Of a DNA stretch of 64,000 bases, positions 1-8,583 are shown piece by piece (the first letter of the stretch is position 1; each line of letters begins with the position of its first letter). The position numbers were made by a program, and so were the translations under genes. The notes under the pieces were generated by a model, which worked only from the letters and a program-made list of their open reading frames with translations, made no database searches and was not told the DNA's origin. Location of the stretch: assembly GCF_900116555.1 (NCBI RefSeq), contig NZ_FPAT01000005.1:1-64000 (forward strand), written 5' to 3'. The stretch comes from Actinopolyspora lacussalsi subsp. righensis (lineage in GTDB: Bacteria > Actinomycetota > Actinomycetes > Mycobacteriales > Pseudonocardiaceae).

Positions 1-395
1 AGCCCCTGGTCACCGGCACCCTGCTGGGCGATCTCGTCGATGACACCCTCGACACGGGACTCGTGCGCACTGTCGACACCCTGACCGATGTCCGGCGACT
101 GCGCGTCGATCGAGACGTTGATGCCGCAGGAATCGCCGTCGAAGCCCTTGGCCGAGTTGTCGTACCCGATCTCCAGGACCTTCTCCCGCACGATCGCGGG
201 CAGGTCCACGTCGGCGGCGGTGGTGACCTCACCGGCCAGGTGCACCTGGCCCGTGGTGATCATGGTCTCCATGGCCACACGCGAACGCGGGTCCTGCGCC
301 AGCATCGCGTCCAGGATCGCGTCACTGATCGAGTCGGCCATCTTGTCCGGGTGGCCCTCGGTCACGGACTCACTGGTAAACAACCTGCGGTTCAT
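1..395 (-). CDS. metK: S-adenosylmethionine synthetase, N-terminal part
   Basis: Makes SAM from ATP and methionine in the cytoplasm. Only the first 131 residues lie in the window; the 3' end runs off the left edge. The start ([18 protein letters not shown]) is the MetK N-terminal signature, including the ATP-binding His of GHPDK at about residue 15, and the [10 protein letters not shown] segment of the methionine site is near residue 93. The gene lies 66 bp downstream of the glycine/sarcosine methyltransferase fusion on the same strand and is probably co-transcribed. That would couple SAM production to an enzyme that uses three SAM per betaine. Family assignment is secure. Confidence 0.95.
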   Translation of the reverse strand, partial: MNRRLFTSESVTEGHPDKMADSISDAILDAMLAQDPRSRVAMETMITTGQVHLAGEVTTAADVDLPAIVREKVLEIGYDNSAKGFDGDSCGINVSIDAQSPDIGQGVDSAHESRVEGVIDEIAQQGAGDQG

Positions 396-461
396 CTCAG
401 TCACGGCTGATCTTCACCTCACTGCTTGTTGCTTCGATTATTCTTCGTACTCGACGGCCTG

Positions 462-2159
462 TCATGCCTTGGCGTGGATGATGCCCCAGGCAAGGTTCCC
501 GCCATTTCCGCCCTGCACCCAGTTGCGCAGGCCGGTCTTCATGCGAGTCCGGTATTCCTCGCCGATGAAGTCGGCGAGTTCGTTCTCCCGGCTTTCCAGA
601 ACTTCCAGCACCCGGCCGTAGTGCAGCGGCAGGTACTCGCTGAGGTCCTCGAACTCGACGTTCTGCAGCCCGAGCCTGGTCAGCTCCTTGCGGTAGAAGC
701 CGGGGGACCCGAGCGAGTCCAGGTGCAGCCGGTCCAGGATCGGTCCGAGAGCGCTCTTCTCGGCCGAGTCGGCGGCCATCGGGTCGGTGAACAGCACCGA
801 GCCCTTGGGCTTGAGGACCCTGGAGATCTCCTCCATCACCCTGGTGCGGTCACCGCTGTGCAGGAAGGAGTCCTGCGACCAGACGATGTCGAAGGCATTG
901 TCCTGGTAGGGAATGTCCTCGAACGAGCCGTCGGCCACCTCGATGAGGTGATCGAGCCCCTCGGCACGGCTGATCTCGCGGTTGCGCTGGTTCTCCACCT
1001 CGCTGAGGTTGAGGCAGGTCACCTTGCAGCCGTAGGTGCGCGCCAGGTAGCGGGCGGCACCGCCGTAGCCGGCGCCCAGGTCCAGGATGGTGGTGTTGGC
1101 GTCGATGTCGACCTTGCTCGCCATCCGCTGGACAGTGCGCTCGCTCGCCGCGGCGATGTCCTCCTGCGGGGTCTGGTAGAGACCGACGTGGATGTCGTTA
1201 CCTCCCCAGACGTGGTAGTAGAAGTTGTCCGCGTCCTCGGAGTTGTAGTAGTCCCGCGCGGTGTGGACCGCGTTGGAGTACATGTCCAGGAACTCGTCCT
1301 CGGTGCGGTAGTTCTTCTCCGCCACGTGGATGAAGAAGTCCGGCTCCGTGTCACCGTAGGTTTCCTGAAAGTCACCGTAGGTGTCAATCCGCTGGAAACC
1401 GACCTCACGCATGAGCCGCCGGACGTAGTCCTTCCGCAGCGGGTACATGTTCAGGAAGAATTCGGACTTGTCCGGGAACGTGTACTTGAACCGCGCCAGA
1501 CCGTCGTCGATGTGGTCAGGCTCGGCGGAAACGTCCTCACCGGCGTAGTAATAGGTGTGCTTACTGGAGAAGCCGGTGTCCAGAATGGAATCGTAGTTAC
1601 GCTGGTCGATGATCAGAACACCGTCGTGCTTGAGCATCGCGTAGAACTCCGCCAGCGTCTTGCGGCGGTCCCGCTCCGAGAAGAGGTGGGTAAACGAGTT
1701 ACCCAGGCAAATGATCGCGTCGTATTCACCGTGCACGTCGCGGTTGAGCCAGCGCCAGTCCGCGTTGACCACACGCAGAATGTGACCACCGTACTCCAGT
1801 CCGTTACTGAAGGCCTTGGCCAGCATCTGCGGACTGCCGTCCGCGCTGACGGTCTCAAAACCCTCTTCGAGCAGCCGGACCGAGTGGAAACCGGTCCCGG
1901 TCGCTGCGTCCAGCACGGTCTTGACACCACGGGCACGCAATTGATCGATGAAGAAGGTTCCCTCGCTCTCGTAGCGGGCCTTCCAATCGATCAGATCGTC
2001 CCACTTGTCGACGAATCCACCGACATACTCTTGAGTGTAGTGATCAGTGTCGCGTACTTCCAACGGATTGTCGCCGAACGCCTGCTCCTCGAGGTGCACC
2101 GAGTCCTGGTCGTTCGACCCCTGGTCACCACGTGCAAGATCGTCCACGCTCTTGGTCAT
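462..2159 (-). CDS. Fused glycine/sarcosine and sarcosine/dimethylglycine N-methyltransferase
   Basis: Catalyses three SAM-dependent methylations, glycine to sarcosine to dimethylglycine to glycine betaine, the compatible-solute route of extreme halophiles. The protein has 565 residues. Residues 1-283 are the GSMT half (SAM motif VLDAATGTGFH, about 82-92). Residues 287-565 are the SDMT half (SAM motif ILDLGAGYGG, about 358-367). In most organisms with this pathway the two enzymes are separate proteins; the fused form is known from Actinopolyspora halophila, and length and sequence fit that form. ATG 2159 was chosen over upstream in-frame codons because a GGGAGCTGAGT ribosome site precedes it and the residues upstream look non-coding. 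metK follows at 66 bp. Confidence 0.95.
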   Translation of the reverse strand: MTKSVDDLARGDQGSNDQDSVHLEEQAFGDNPLEVRDTDHYTQEYVGGFVDKWDDLIDWKARYESEGTFFIDQLRARGVKTVLDAATGTGFHSVRLLEEGFETVSADGSPQMLAKAFSNGLEYGGHILRVVNADWRWLNRDVHGEYDAIICLGNSFTHLFSERDRRKTLAEFYAMLKHDGVLIIDQRNYDSILDTGFSSKHTYYYAGEDVSAEPDHIDDGLARFKYTFPDKSEFFLNMYPLRKDYVRRLMREVGFQRIDTYGDFQETYGDTEPDFFIHVAEKNYRTEDEFLDMYSNAVHTARDYYNSEDADNFYYHVWGGNDIHVGLYQTPQEDIAAASERTVQRMASKVDIDANTTILDLGAGYGGAARYLARTYGCKVTCLNLSEVENQRNREISRAEGLDHLIEVADGSFEDIPYQDNAFDIVWSQDSFLHSGDRTRVMEEISRVLKPKGSVLFTDPMAADSAEKSALGPILDRLHLDSLGSPGFYRKELTRLGLQNVEFEDLSEYLPLHYGRVLEVLESRENELADFIGEEYRTRMKTGLRNWVQGGNGGNLAWGIIHAKA

Positions 2160-2696
2160 ACTCAGCTCCCACTCGCGTTGGTCAAGCGCCACTGCATCGC
2201 TCGGAACCACGGTGAATTCACCGCCCCGAGCCTTCACGGGCGCGCCGGGGCACCTCACAAGGGGCACACCGCACCGGTGCGGGCAGCCAACTGGCGGGCC
2301 GCGCACTGGCACCGGTCAGCACACTCGGTCGGCACCTTTGCCGCCCGATCCCGACGCAGATTCCGTACGCCGAGAACCCAACTTATTCGCATTCACGAAA
2401 AATGCAAGCACATTCAGCTGTGACCCTAATCATAGAAATAGGATGATCGCGTGATTCGCACAGTTACCCTAAGTAAAAAAATAGGCCGTCACCAGGGGGA
2501 ATTTAGTTTTCCGCACCAGGGGTCACGATCCGGCAAAGGCAATCAAGCTAAAGATGCAGTACAATGCGCGTGCGCCACATACCACAACGGGGACGAATGG
2601 TGCAACCGTACGATCCGATGAAATGAACAACGCGACCGCGGTGCCGCACTGATTCTTTATTCGCCTGTGCCCCTTCCATCGAAGGAGGGACCCCGG

Positions 2697-2795
2697 ATGT
2701 TACGCCCCACTCCACCCCGGGGTGTGATACCCCACTCTTCCGCTACGAAGACGCTGTTCATCCAGGTCAACACCACTTCTCGACGAGAAGAATGA
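2697..2795 (+). CDS. Candidate 32-residue small protein
   Basis: Reads MLRPTPPRGVIPHSSATKTL followed by twelve further residues ending RREE. The reason to list it is its ribosome site: GAAGGAGGG lies 7 bases before the ATG, near-ideal and unexpected in non-coding DNA. I do not recognise the peptide and it lacks a clear hydrophobic segment. It could be a leader peptide, a small secreted or regulatory peptide, or chance. Conservation of the reading frame in relatives would decide. Confidence 0.3.
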   Translation: MLRPTPPRGVIPHSSATKTLFIQVNTTSRREE

Positions 2796-2864
2796 TCAAT
2801 GACTCACGAACCCGTCGACAGTCCTTCGCGAGATCCGCGAAATCGACCCTTTTCCCACTTTATT

Positions 2865-2876
2865 ATTGTCGACAAT
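2865..2876. promoter_or_regulatory. Perfect palindrome ATTGTCGACAAT
   Basis: A 12-bp perfect inverted repeat inside an AT-rich patch. Its core TTGTCGACAA resembles operators of FadR-type GntR regulators (GT-N2-AC core). No GntR gene is visible in the window, so the bound protein is unknown. It sits about 700 bp upstream of the methyltransferase fusion and 490 bp upstream of the GH2 gene, so the target is unclear. Confidence 0.3.
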
Positions 2877-3367
2877 CATTCTAATCGATTGTGCTGGATT
2901 CCTGTTCCGCCGTCCGGAGGGCAATCGACCGGAGGCCGCGGAGCCGGGAGGCCCGCCCCGGCCGGCTGAGCGGCCCCGAGTCGTTCGTCCCTTCGAACCA
3001 CACGAGCGGTCGCTAGCCGCGCCCCGCCACCTACACGGCTTCGCGAGGGCCGGGAACCACTGCTCGTGGCCGGGTGCCGGTGTGGCCCGGCATGGGCCGT
3101 CGACGCCCGCTCGGCGCGTCTGCCGGATGCCACGCGAACGACCTCGCAAACTGACACTGTGCCGCCGTTCGAGTTCACAGCGTTGTACCGGACGGAGCAA
3201 TCTCGTGCACCGATGTTGACGTGAGATGTGTTCTGGCTCATTAATGTTTGTTAGTGGTGATTTAAGTCCGATTGTGTTGCTCTTTGTTGTTGTATGTGCC
3301 TCCTAAGTGGAGGTTCCGACGCTCTCAACACGGATGAGGATCGCCCGACACCGTGTGAGGAGGATCG

Positions 3368-5224
3368 ATGCAGTCACGACCACCGCGTCGTGTGACGGCC
3401 GGGCACCTGGGTGTGCTCTCGATGGCCGCCGCGTTGGCGCTGGGTGCCGCTCCGGCGGCGGCAGCTCATCCCGTCGAGCACAGGTCACCGGCTGAAGCAC
3501 CACTGACCACGCCGTGGACGGATCAGGTGGGACCGGACAACGCACTCCCCGAGTACCCGCGCCCCCAGCTGAAACGCGAGCGCTGGCAGAACCTGAACGG
3601 CGAATGGGAGTACGCGGGCGGTGTCAGCCCTCCGGACCGGAACCAACAGGACCTGGGCGAACGGATCCTGGTCCCCTACCCGGTCGAGTCCGCGCTGTCC
3701 GGCATTCAGCGGCACGACGACCACATGCTCTACCGCCGCGACTTCCGGGTGCCGCCCCACTGGCGCGGCGACGAGCTGCTGTTGCACTTCGGGGCCGTGG
3801 ACCAGGAGGCGACGGTCTGGGTCAACGGTGAGCGAGTCGGTTCCCACCGGGGTGGTTACACCTCGTTCACGGTCGACGTGACCGATGCGCTGCGGCCGGG
3901 ATCACGGCAACGAGTGACCGTGGCTGTCACGGACACCAACGAGCGGGGGCAGTACCCCGTCGGCAAGCAGACCGACAATCCCGGCGGGATCTTCTACACG
4001 GGTTCCTCCGGCATCTGGCAGACGGTGTGGCTGGAGCCGGTATCGCGGACGCACCTGGCGGAACTGAACATCACACCGCGGCTCGAGGCGGAGACGTTCC
4101 AGCTGGAACCAGAGATCCGAGGCTCCCGGGCCGCGAGCGTGGAAACGGTGGTATCGCGCCCGGATGGCGGGGTGGTCTCCCGGACCACCACGGAAGCGGG
4201 CTCGACCGTGCGGGCGCCGGTTCCGAACCCGCGAACGTGGAGTCCCGACGATCCGTACCTCTACGACCTGACAGTGCGCCTGTTGGACGCCGACAGCCGT
4301 GAACTGGACCGCGTCGCCAGTTACGCGGGGATGCGTTCGATCGGACTGATCGAGGACTCGCAGGGCAGACAACGAATCGCCCTCAACGGGAAGATCCTGT
4401 TCCAGCAGGGGATGCTCGATCAGGGCTTCTGGCCGGACGGACTGCACACCCCGCCCGCGGACGAGGCGATGCGTCACGACATAGCGCAGGCCAAGCGGAT
4501 GGGCTTCAACATGCTCCGCAAGCACATCAAGGTCGCCCCGAAGCGCTGGTACTACTGGGCCGACCGGATGGGCATGCTGGTCTGGCAGGACATGCCCTCC
4601 CTTACGGCCCAAACCGGCGGCACCAACGGCGTGCCGTCGGAGGAGGCCAGGACGAAGTTCGAGGCCGAGACCACCGCCGTCGTCGATCAGCTCGACAGCG
4701 TGACCTCGCTGGTGACCTGGGTGCCGTTCAACGAGGGATGGGGTGAGTTCGACACCGCCCGCGTCACGGAGCGGATCCAGCGGCAGGACCCCAGCAGGCT
4801 CGTGAACGCCGCCAGCGGCGTGAACTGCTGTAACTCGTTGCCGGACACGGGAGCGGGCGACATCTACGACAATCACACCTACGTGGGTCCGGGCACCCCG
4901 GAGGCCACCACCGAACGAGCGGCGGTCGACGGCGAGTACGGCGGCCTCGGACTGGTCGAGCAGGGACACCTCTGGCCGGGCCGGCCGGAAGCCTACGAGA
5001 TGACCGACACTCGGGCCGAACTCACCGAGCGCTACGGCCAGCTCAGCGACGACCTGATCGGCGCGATCGAGCGAAACGGCCTGTCGGCCGCGGTCTACAC
5101 CCAGGTCTCGGACGTGGAGAACGAGGTCAACGGTCTGATGACCTACGACAGGAGGGTCACCAAGCCGGATGTCGCCTCGATCCGGGCGGACAACGAGGCG
5201 ATCATCGAAGCCGGCAGCCCGTGA
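3368..5224 (+). CDS. Exported glycoside hydrolase family 2 protein
   Basis: A 618-residue beta-glycosidase of the GH2 (beta-galactosidase/beta-glucuronidase/beta-mannosidase) clan, predicted secreted. An N-terminal signal peptide with a twin-Arg (PPRRVTAGHLGVL) and an AAAAAH cleavage region covers residues 1-34. A sugar-binding jelly-roll domain follows (about 70-225; DHMLYRRDFRVP, GAVDQEATVWVNG), then an Ig-like sandwich (about 226-330) and a TIM barrel (about 335-618). The likely acid/base is Glu456 (FNEGW) and the nucleophile Glu523 (GEYGG). GAGGAGGATCG precedes the ATG. The exported mutarotase gene follows at 120 bp, suggesting breakdown of an external beta-glycoside. Substrate cannot be read from sequence. 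Confidence 0.88.
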   Translation: MQSRPPRRVTAGHLGVLSMAAALALGAAPAAAAHPVEHRSPAEAPLTTPWTDQVGPDNALPEYPRPQLKRERWQNLNGEWEYAGGVSPPDRNQQDLGERILVPYPVESALSGIQRHDDHMLYRRDFRVPPHWRGDELLLHFGAVDQEATVWVNGERVGSHRGGYTSFTVDVTDALRPGSRQRVTVAVTDTNERGQYPVGKQTDNPGGIFYTGSSGIWQTVWLEPVSRTHLAELNITPRLEAETFQLEPEIRGSRAASVETVVSRPDGGVVSRTTTEAGSTVRAPVPNPRTWSPDDPYLYDLTVRLLDADSRELDRVASYAGMRSIGLIEDSQGRQRIALNGKILFQQGMLDQGFWPDGLHTPPADEAMRHDIAQAKRMGFNMLRKHIKVAPKRWYYWADRMGMLVWQDMPSLTAQTGGTNGVPSEEARTKFEAETTAVVDQLDSVTSLVTWVPFNEGWGEFDTARVTERIQRQDPSRLVNAASGVNCCNSLPDTGAGDIYDNHTYVGPGTPEATTERAAVDGEYGGLGLVEQGHLWPGRPEAYEMTDTRAELTERYGQLSDDLIGAIERNGLSAAVYTQVSDVENEVNGLMTYDRRVTKPDVASIRADNEAIIEAGSP

Positions 5225-5344
5225 GCTCCTCGTGCTCCGGCCGGGTGGGCGGAACCGCGCGTTCCCCCACCCGGTGCTCTCCGACAGAAGATCCCGAGAA
5301 CCCGCTCGGAGAACTCCGCGGGCTTCGACAAGAAGGGAGCTCCC

Positions 5345-6415
5345 ATGACCGATGCCGGACCGACGAGGAGTGGCTGGAGCAGGCGCGTCGCGTTGACCAC
5401 TCTCACCGCGACGAGCGCGGCCGCGGCGCTGGGCGGCAGAGCCACCGCGCGATCTTCCGGGAGCGGGCACCACCTGCCCGGTCACGGTGGTGGGGAACAG
5501 AGCGCGAGTGGCAGGCTCTACGAGATCCGCTCGGGGCACCACCGTGCGCTCGTGGGCGGGGTGGCGGCGACCCTGCTCTCCTGGCGGGTGTCGGGCGAGG
5601 AGATGCTGCTTACCCATCCCTCGGACGAGGTGGGCGAGGGCTTCCAGGGCAAAACGATCCTGCCCTGGCCCAATCGGATCGACCGGGGAACCTACGAGTT
5701 CAACGGTGAGCGGCTGCGGGTTCCGATCAACGAACCCTCGAGGCAGGCGGCACTGCACGGGCTGATGAACTTCGTGGAGTGGGAACCGGTGCGGCACCGA
5801 GCCGACAGCGTGTCGCTGCGGTACCTGTTGCACCCGCAGTACGGCTATCCCTTCCGCATGGCGTTCCTGGTGGAGTACAGCGTCGACCGCCACGGTGTGC
5901 GGTGCACGTTGACCGCCGAGAACGCGGGCGAGCACGAAGCACCCGTGGGATGGGCGAATCACACCTACATCGCCGCCGGGACGGGCGGTACCGACAGCAT
6001 GGAGCTCCGGCTGCCCGCGGCGACCTATTACCGCACCAACGAACGGCTCATCCCGACGGGTACCGCCTCGGTCGCGGGAACCGAGTACGACTTCCGGAGC
6101 GGCAGGACCATCGGTTCGACCAGTATGGACACGGCCTTCAAGGATCTGGCGCGGAATCGACGCGGCCACGCGACCGTACGATTCGGGCGCACCGACGGAC
6201 CCGACGTGCTGCTGTGGGTGGACGAGTCCTACGGCTACCTCCAGGTCTACACCGACGACGCTCCCAGCGAACAGCGCCCGCAGCCGGCCCGCTCGGGAAT
6301 CACGGTGGAACCGAACACCTGCCCGCCGAACGCGTTCGTGACCGGCGAGGCCGTACGAGTGCTGCGTCCCGGTGAGCGACACACCGGAACGTGGGGCCTG
6401 CTGGTACCCCGGTGA
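5345..6415 (+). CDS. Exported aldose 1-epimerase (galactose mutarotase family)
   Basis: Interconverts alpha and beta anomers of a free aldose; 356 residues. The N-terminus SRRVALTTLTATSAAAALGG is a Tat-type signal (residues 12-34), so the enzyme should act outside the cytoplasm. Family hallmarks are NR at 110-111 (LPWPNRID), His138 (ALHGL), His206 (WANHTY, catalytic acid) and Glu322 (VEPNTCPPNAF, catalytic base). Its position after the exported GH2 enzyme suggests that it acts on sugars released there. AAGGGAGCTCCC precedes the ATG, and a strong hairpin terminator starts 5 bp after the stop. Confidence 0.9.
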   Translation: MTDAGPTRSGWSRRVALTTLTATSAAAALGGRATARSSGSGHHLPGHGGGEQSASGRLYEIRSGHHRALVGGVAATLLSWRVSGEEMLLTHPSDEVGEGFQGKTILPWPNRIDRGTYEFNGERLRVPINEPSRQAALHGLMNFVEWEPVRHRADSVSLRYLLHPQYGYPFRMAFLVEYSVDRHGVRCTLTAENAGEHEAPVGWANHTYIAAGTGGTDSMELRLPAATYYRTNERLIPTGTASVAGTEYDFRSGRTIGSTSMDTAFKDLARNRRGHATVRFGRTDGPDVLLWVDESYGYLQVYTDDAPSEQRPQPARSGITVEPNTCPPNAFVTGEAVRVLRPGERHTGTWGLLVPR

Positions 6416-6420
6416 AGGCG

Positions 6421-6459
6421 GTGCTTCCGGCACGAGCTGTCGGCTCGTGCCGGAAGCAC
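6421..6459 (+). terminator. Hairpin terminator after the mutarotase gene
   Basis: A perfect 17-bp stem (GTGCTTCCGGCACGAGC, 6421-6437, with its complement at 6443-6459) around a 5-base loop. There is no U-tract, as is common in actinobacteria. It can serve both the plus-strand sugar genes and the minus-strand EPS locus that ends at 6514. Confidence 0.85.
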
Positions 6460-6513
6460 CCGACTCACCGGCATCACCGCTTCCGCACGGAAGCGGTGAT
6501 GGACGAGGTCCGG

Positions 6514-7182
6514 TCAGCTCGCCTCGTCCTCGTCAGGAGGTTCCAGCAGACTGTGCCGCACCGCGAAGGTGGCGGCTTCCAGTCTGGAGTGCACGCCGAG
6601 TTTGCCCAGCAACGCCTGCACGTGGGTGCGTACCGTCGTGCTGGAGACTCCCAGTTGCTTGGCCATGGTCGTGGTACGAGCCCCCGAGACGAGCAGGCGC
6701 AGGCAGTCCTGCTCCCGGGGTGTCAACGACATCCGCGGCGAGGCGCGGTCGTGGCTGTTCGGCAGGCTGACACTGGTGCTGCGACCTTCGGGGAGACGGG
6801 GCAGGCGGGTGACCGGTTCCCCTGCCGCGGCCTTGCCCACGGCCTCCACCAGGGCGGTCAGTCCACACATCTTGGTGACGTAACCGATGGCCCCCTCCCG
6901 CATCGCGCGGCGCATACCATCCGCGTCGGAGTCCGCGGTGAGCAGCAGCACCCGCATTCGTGGTCCTCCGGCGGCCGTGATCTCGTCCAGGCGGTTCAGG
7001 GAGTCGCCATCGGTGAAGAACCTCTCCAGCACGCACACGTCGGGTTTGTTGCGACGCACGCTGCGTACGGTCTCGGTGATGCTGTGCGCGGTGTCCAGCA
7101 CGTTGAGTCCCCGCTGTGGGAGCACCGTCACCAGTGCCTCCACGAACACCGTGTGATTGTCCCCCAGCACCAGGTCAGCCAT
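6514..7182 (-). CDS. LuxR/NarL-type response regulator with Glu at the phosphoacceptor site
   Basis: A 222-residue DNA-binding regulator: receiver domain (about 1-120), linker, LuxR-type HTH (about 150-212; LTPREQDCLRLLVSG, VRTHVQALLGKLGV). Aligned with its neighbour at 8584-9270, the phosphoacceptor Asp (PDVAVVD, residue 55 there) is Glu53 here (PDVCVLE), and the acidic pair is D8-N9. Thr82 and Lys104 are kept. Glu can mimic phospho-Asp, so the protein may be active without a kinase; none is encoded nearby. It is the last gene of the EPS locus and likely regulates it. GAGGGGGAAACA precedes the ATG. Confidence 0.88.
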   Translation of the reverse strand: MADLVLGDNHTVFVEALVTVLPQRGLNVLDTAHSITETVRSVRRNKPDVCVLERFFTDGDSLNRLDEITAAGGPRMRVLLLTADSDADGMRRAMREGAIGYVTKMCGLTALVEAVGKAAAGEPVTRLPRLPEGRSTSVSLPNSHDRASPRMSLTPREQDCLRLLVSGARTTTMAKQLGVSSTTVRTHVQALLGKLGVHSRLEAATFAVRHSLLEPPDEDEAS

Positions 7183-7447
7183 TGTTTCCCCCTCGTGGTC
7201 AGCCGTGATCCCGCCGGAGCCCGTTCGCGGTGCACCACGGATCCCGACCTCACGCTCACGGCCTCGACAAGCCGATGTGGACGCGTCCCCTACGCTTCCA
7301 CCGGCGTTTCAGTGCGGCCGGGCTCGGGCGGCCCCACCGCCGACTCGGGTTCGAAAGAGCACCACAGTCGCCACACTGGTGTTATACCCGTTGCGGACGG
7401 CACGCGCACGCTCTGTCGTTGTTCGAATCCGTTAAGTAGCAAACGAT

Positions 7448-8578
7448 TCATTTACCCCGGTAAACGGATTCCAGCTCGCGGGCGACCGCCGCGATGCCGA
7501 ACCGCTCGCCGTCGATACCGCGGTTACCAGCACTTCCCATGCGGGCCCGTTCGGCCGGGTCCTCCAGCAGGTCGGAGAGCGCTCCGGCCAACAGATCGGG
7601 GCGGCGTGGCGGAACCAGCACCCCGTTGTGCCCTGTCACTACGAGGTCCGGGACAGCGTTGACCGCCGTGGCCACGACGGGGAGACCGCACAGCATGGCC
7701 TCGATCACCGCCAGCGGCAGCCCTTCGTACCTGCTGGGCAGGGCGAACACGTCGAAGGCGGGCAGCAGCTCGGCGACATCCGAACGATGCCCCGCGAACA
7801 CGAAGCGGTCACCGAGCCGCTCCCGTGCCAAACGTTCGATCCGCTCCCGCAGCTCCCCCTCGCCGAGCCAGACACCACAAACATCCGTTCGGGGCAGCCG
7901 GGCCAGTGCGTCGACGAGGTCCTCCGGCGCCTTCTGGTAGGTCAGCCTCCCGACAGCACCGACGACCAGCCGGTCGTCGGGGATGCGAAGCGCACGACGG
8001 GCTCGGCGTCGACTCTCGGCGTCCGCGCGTGGGGGCTCCAGCGAAACGGGAACGCCGACGGCGCGGATCCGGTCGGGGGTGGCCAGCCCGAGCCGCGTCG
8101 CCTCGTTCGCGACTCCCTCCCCCACGCACAGCACATCGTCGGTGAGTCGGCCGAGTAGCCGTTCCACCGCCGCGTAGCAGAGTCGCAACCAGCGCGCCTG
8201 AAACCGGTGGAACGGGAACCCGTGGTACGTGTGCACCACTCGCGGCACCGCTGACAGCCGGGCGGCCACCCGCCCGAGCGCCCCGGCCTTGGCGGTGTGG
8301 GTGTGCACGACGTCGAACCCTGCCCGGGCGAACAACGCGGTCAACCGGCACAGCGCGACGAGGTCCCACCAGGGGACGATCGGCTTGCGCAGTGCCGGTT
8401 CCACCACGACGTCGAGTCCGGCCCGTTCCGCGTGCCTCACCAGTTCCCCATCGCTGCCGGTGACGAGGGTGACCGGCCAGGAGTCGGCATGTTGCGCGAG
8501 TGCGCAGCGCAGGGCCACCAATCCGGCCCCGCCCTCCAGACGCGTGATGACGGTGGCTACCCGTGGGTGCTCGCGCAT
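7448..8578 (-). CDS. Glycosyltransferase family 4 (GT-B fold)
   Basis: A 376-residue retaining glycosyltransferase of the Glycos_transf_1 type, predicted cytoplasmic or membrane-peripheral, that adds a sugar to a lipid-linked EPS intermediate. The N-terminal acceptor domain (about 1-190, HTHTAKAGALGR) is followed by the nucleotide-sugar domain with the E-x7-E motif in SRYEGLPLAVIEAM (about 288-301). It starts 5 bp after the stop of the response regulator at 8584-9270, so the two are co-transcribed. A 265-bp gap separates it from the last regulator gene. Donor and acceptor are not predictable. Confidence 0.88.
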   Translation of the reverse strand: MREHPRVATVITRLEGGAGLVALRCALAQHADSWPVTLVTGSDGELVRHAERAGLDVVVEPALRKPIVPWWDLVALCRLTALFARAGFDVVHTHTAKAGALGRVAARLSAVPRVVHTYHGFPFHRFQARWLRLCYAAVERLLGRLTDDVLCVGEGVANEATRLGLATPDRIRAVGVPVSLEPPRADAESRRRARRALRIPDDRLVVGAVGRLTYQKAPEDLVDALARLPRTDVCGVWLGEGELRERIERLARERLGDRFVFAGHRSDVAELLPAFDVFALPSRYEGLPLAVIEAMLCGLPVVATAVNAVPDLVVTGHNGVLVPPRRPDLLAGALSDLLEDPAERARMGSAGNRGIDGERFGIAAVARELESVYRGK

Positions 8579-8583
8579 CTCGT

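Larger units (their letters stand above)
2160..3367. other. 1.2-kb intergenic region between divergent genes
   Basis: Separates the betaine-synthesis operon (minus) from the GH2 gene (plus). It contains two AT-rich stretches (about 2380-2520 and 3220-3300) suitable as promoters for the two directions, a short ORF with a strong ribosome site (2697-2795) and a perfect 12-bp palindrome (2865-2876). The longer ORFs at 2796-3241 on both strands show no recognisable protein and look like chance ORFs in GC-rich DNA. Confidence 0.6.

Noticed and set aside
426-2423. A 665-codon plus-strand open frame opposite the methyltransferase fusion
   Set aside because: It is the antisense shadow of a strongly recognised gene; long antisense frames are expected in such GC-rich codon use.
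2160-2460. A SAM-sensing riboswitch before the methyltransferase/metK operon
   Set aside because: I looked for the core helices of known SAM riboswitch classes and could not build a convincing fold by eye; a covariance-model search would settle it.
2796-3241. Overlapping frames of about 120 residues on both strands
   Set aside because: No ribosome sites, no similarity, composition rich in Arg/Pro/Ser as expected from random GC-rich DNA.
3902-6433. An 843-codon minus-strand frame across the GH2 and mutarotase genes
   Set aside because: Antisense to two genes with intact catalytic motifs; the translation has no recognisable domain.
7376-7440. Sequence GTTCGAATCC near 7410 resembling a tRNA T-loop
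   Set aside because: No acceptor, D or anticodon stems can be folded around it.
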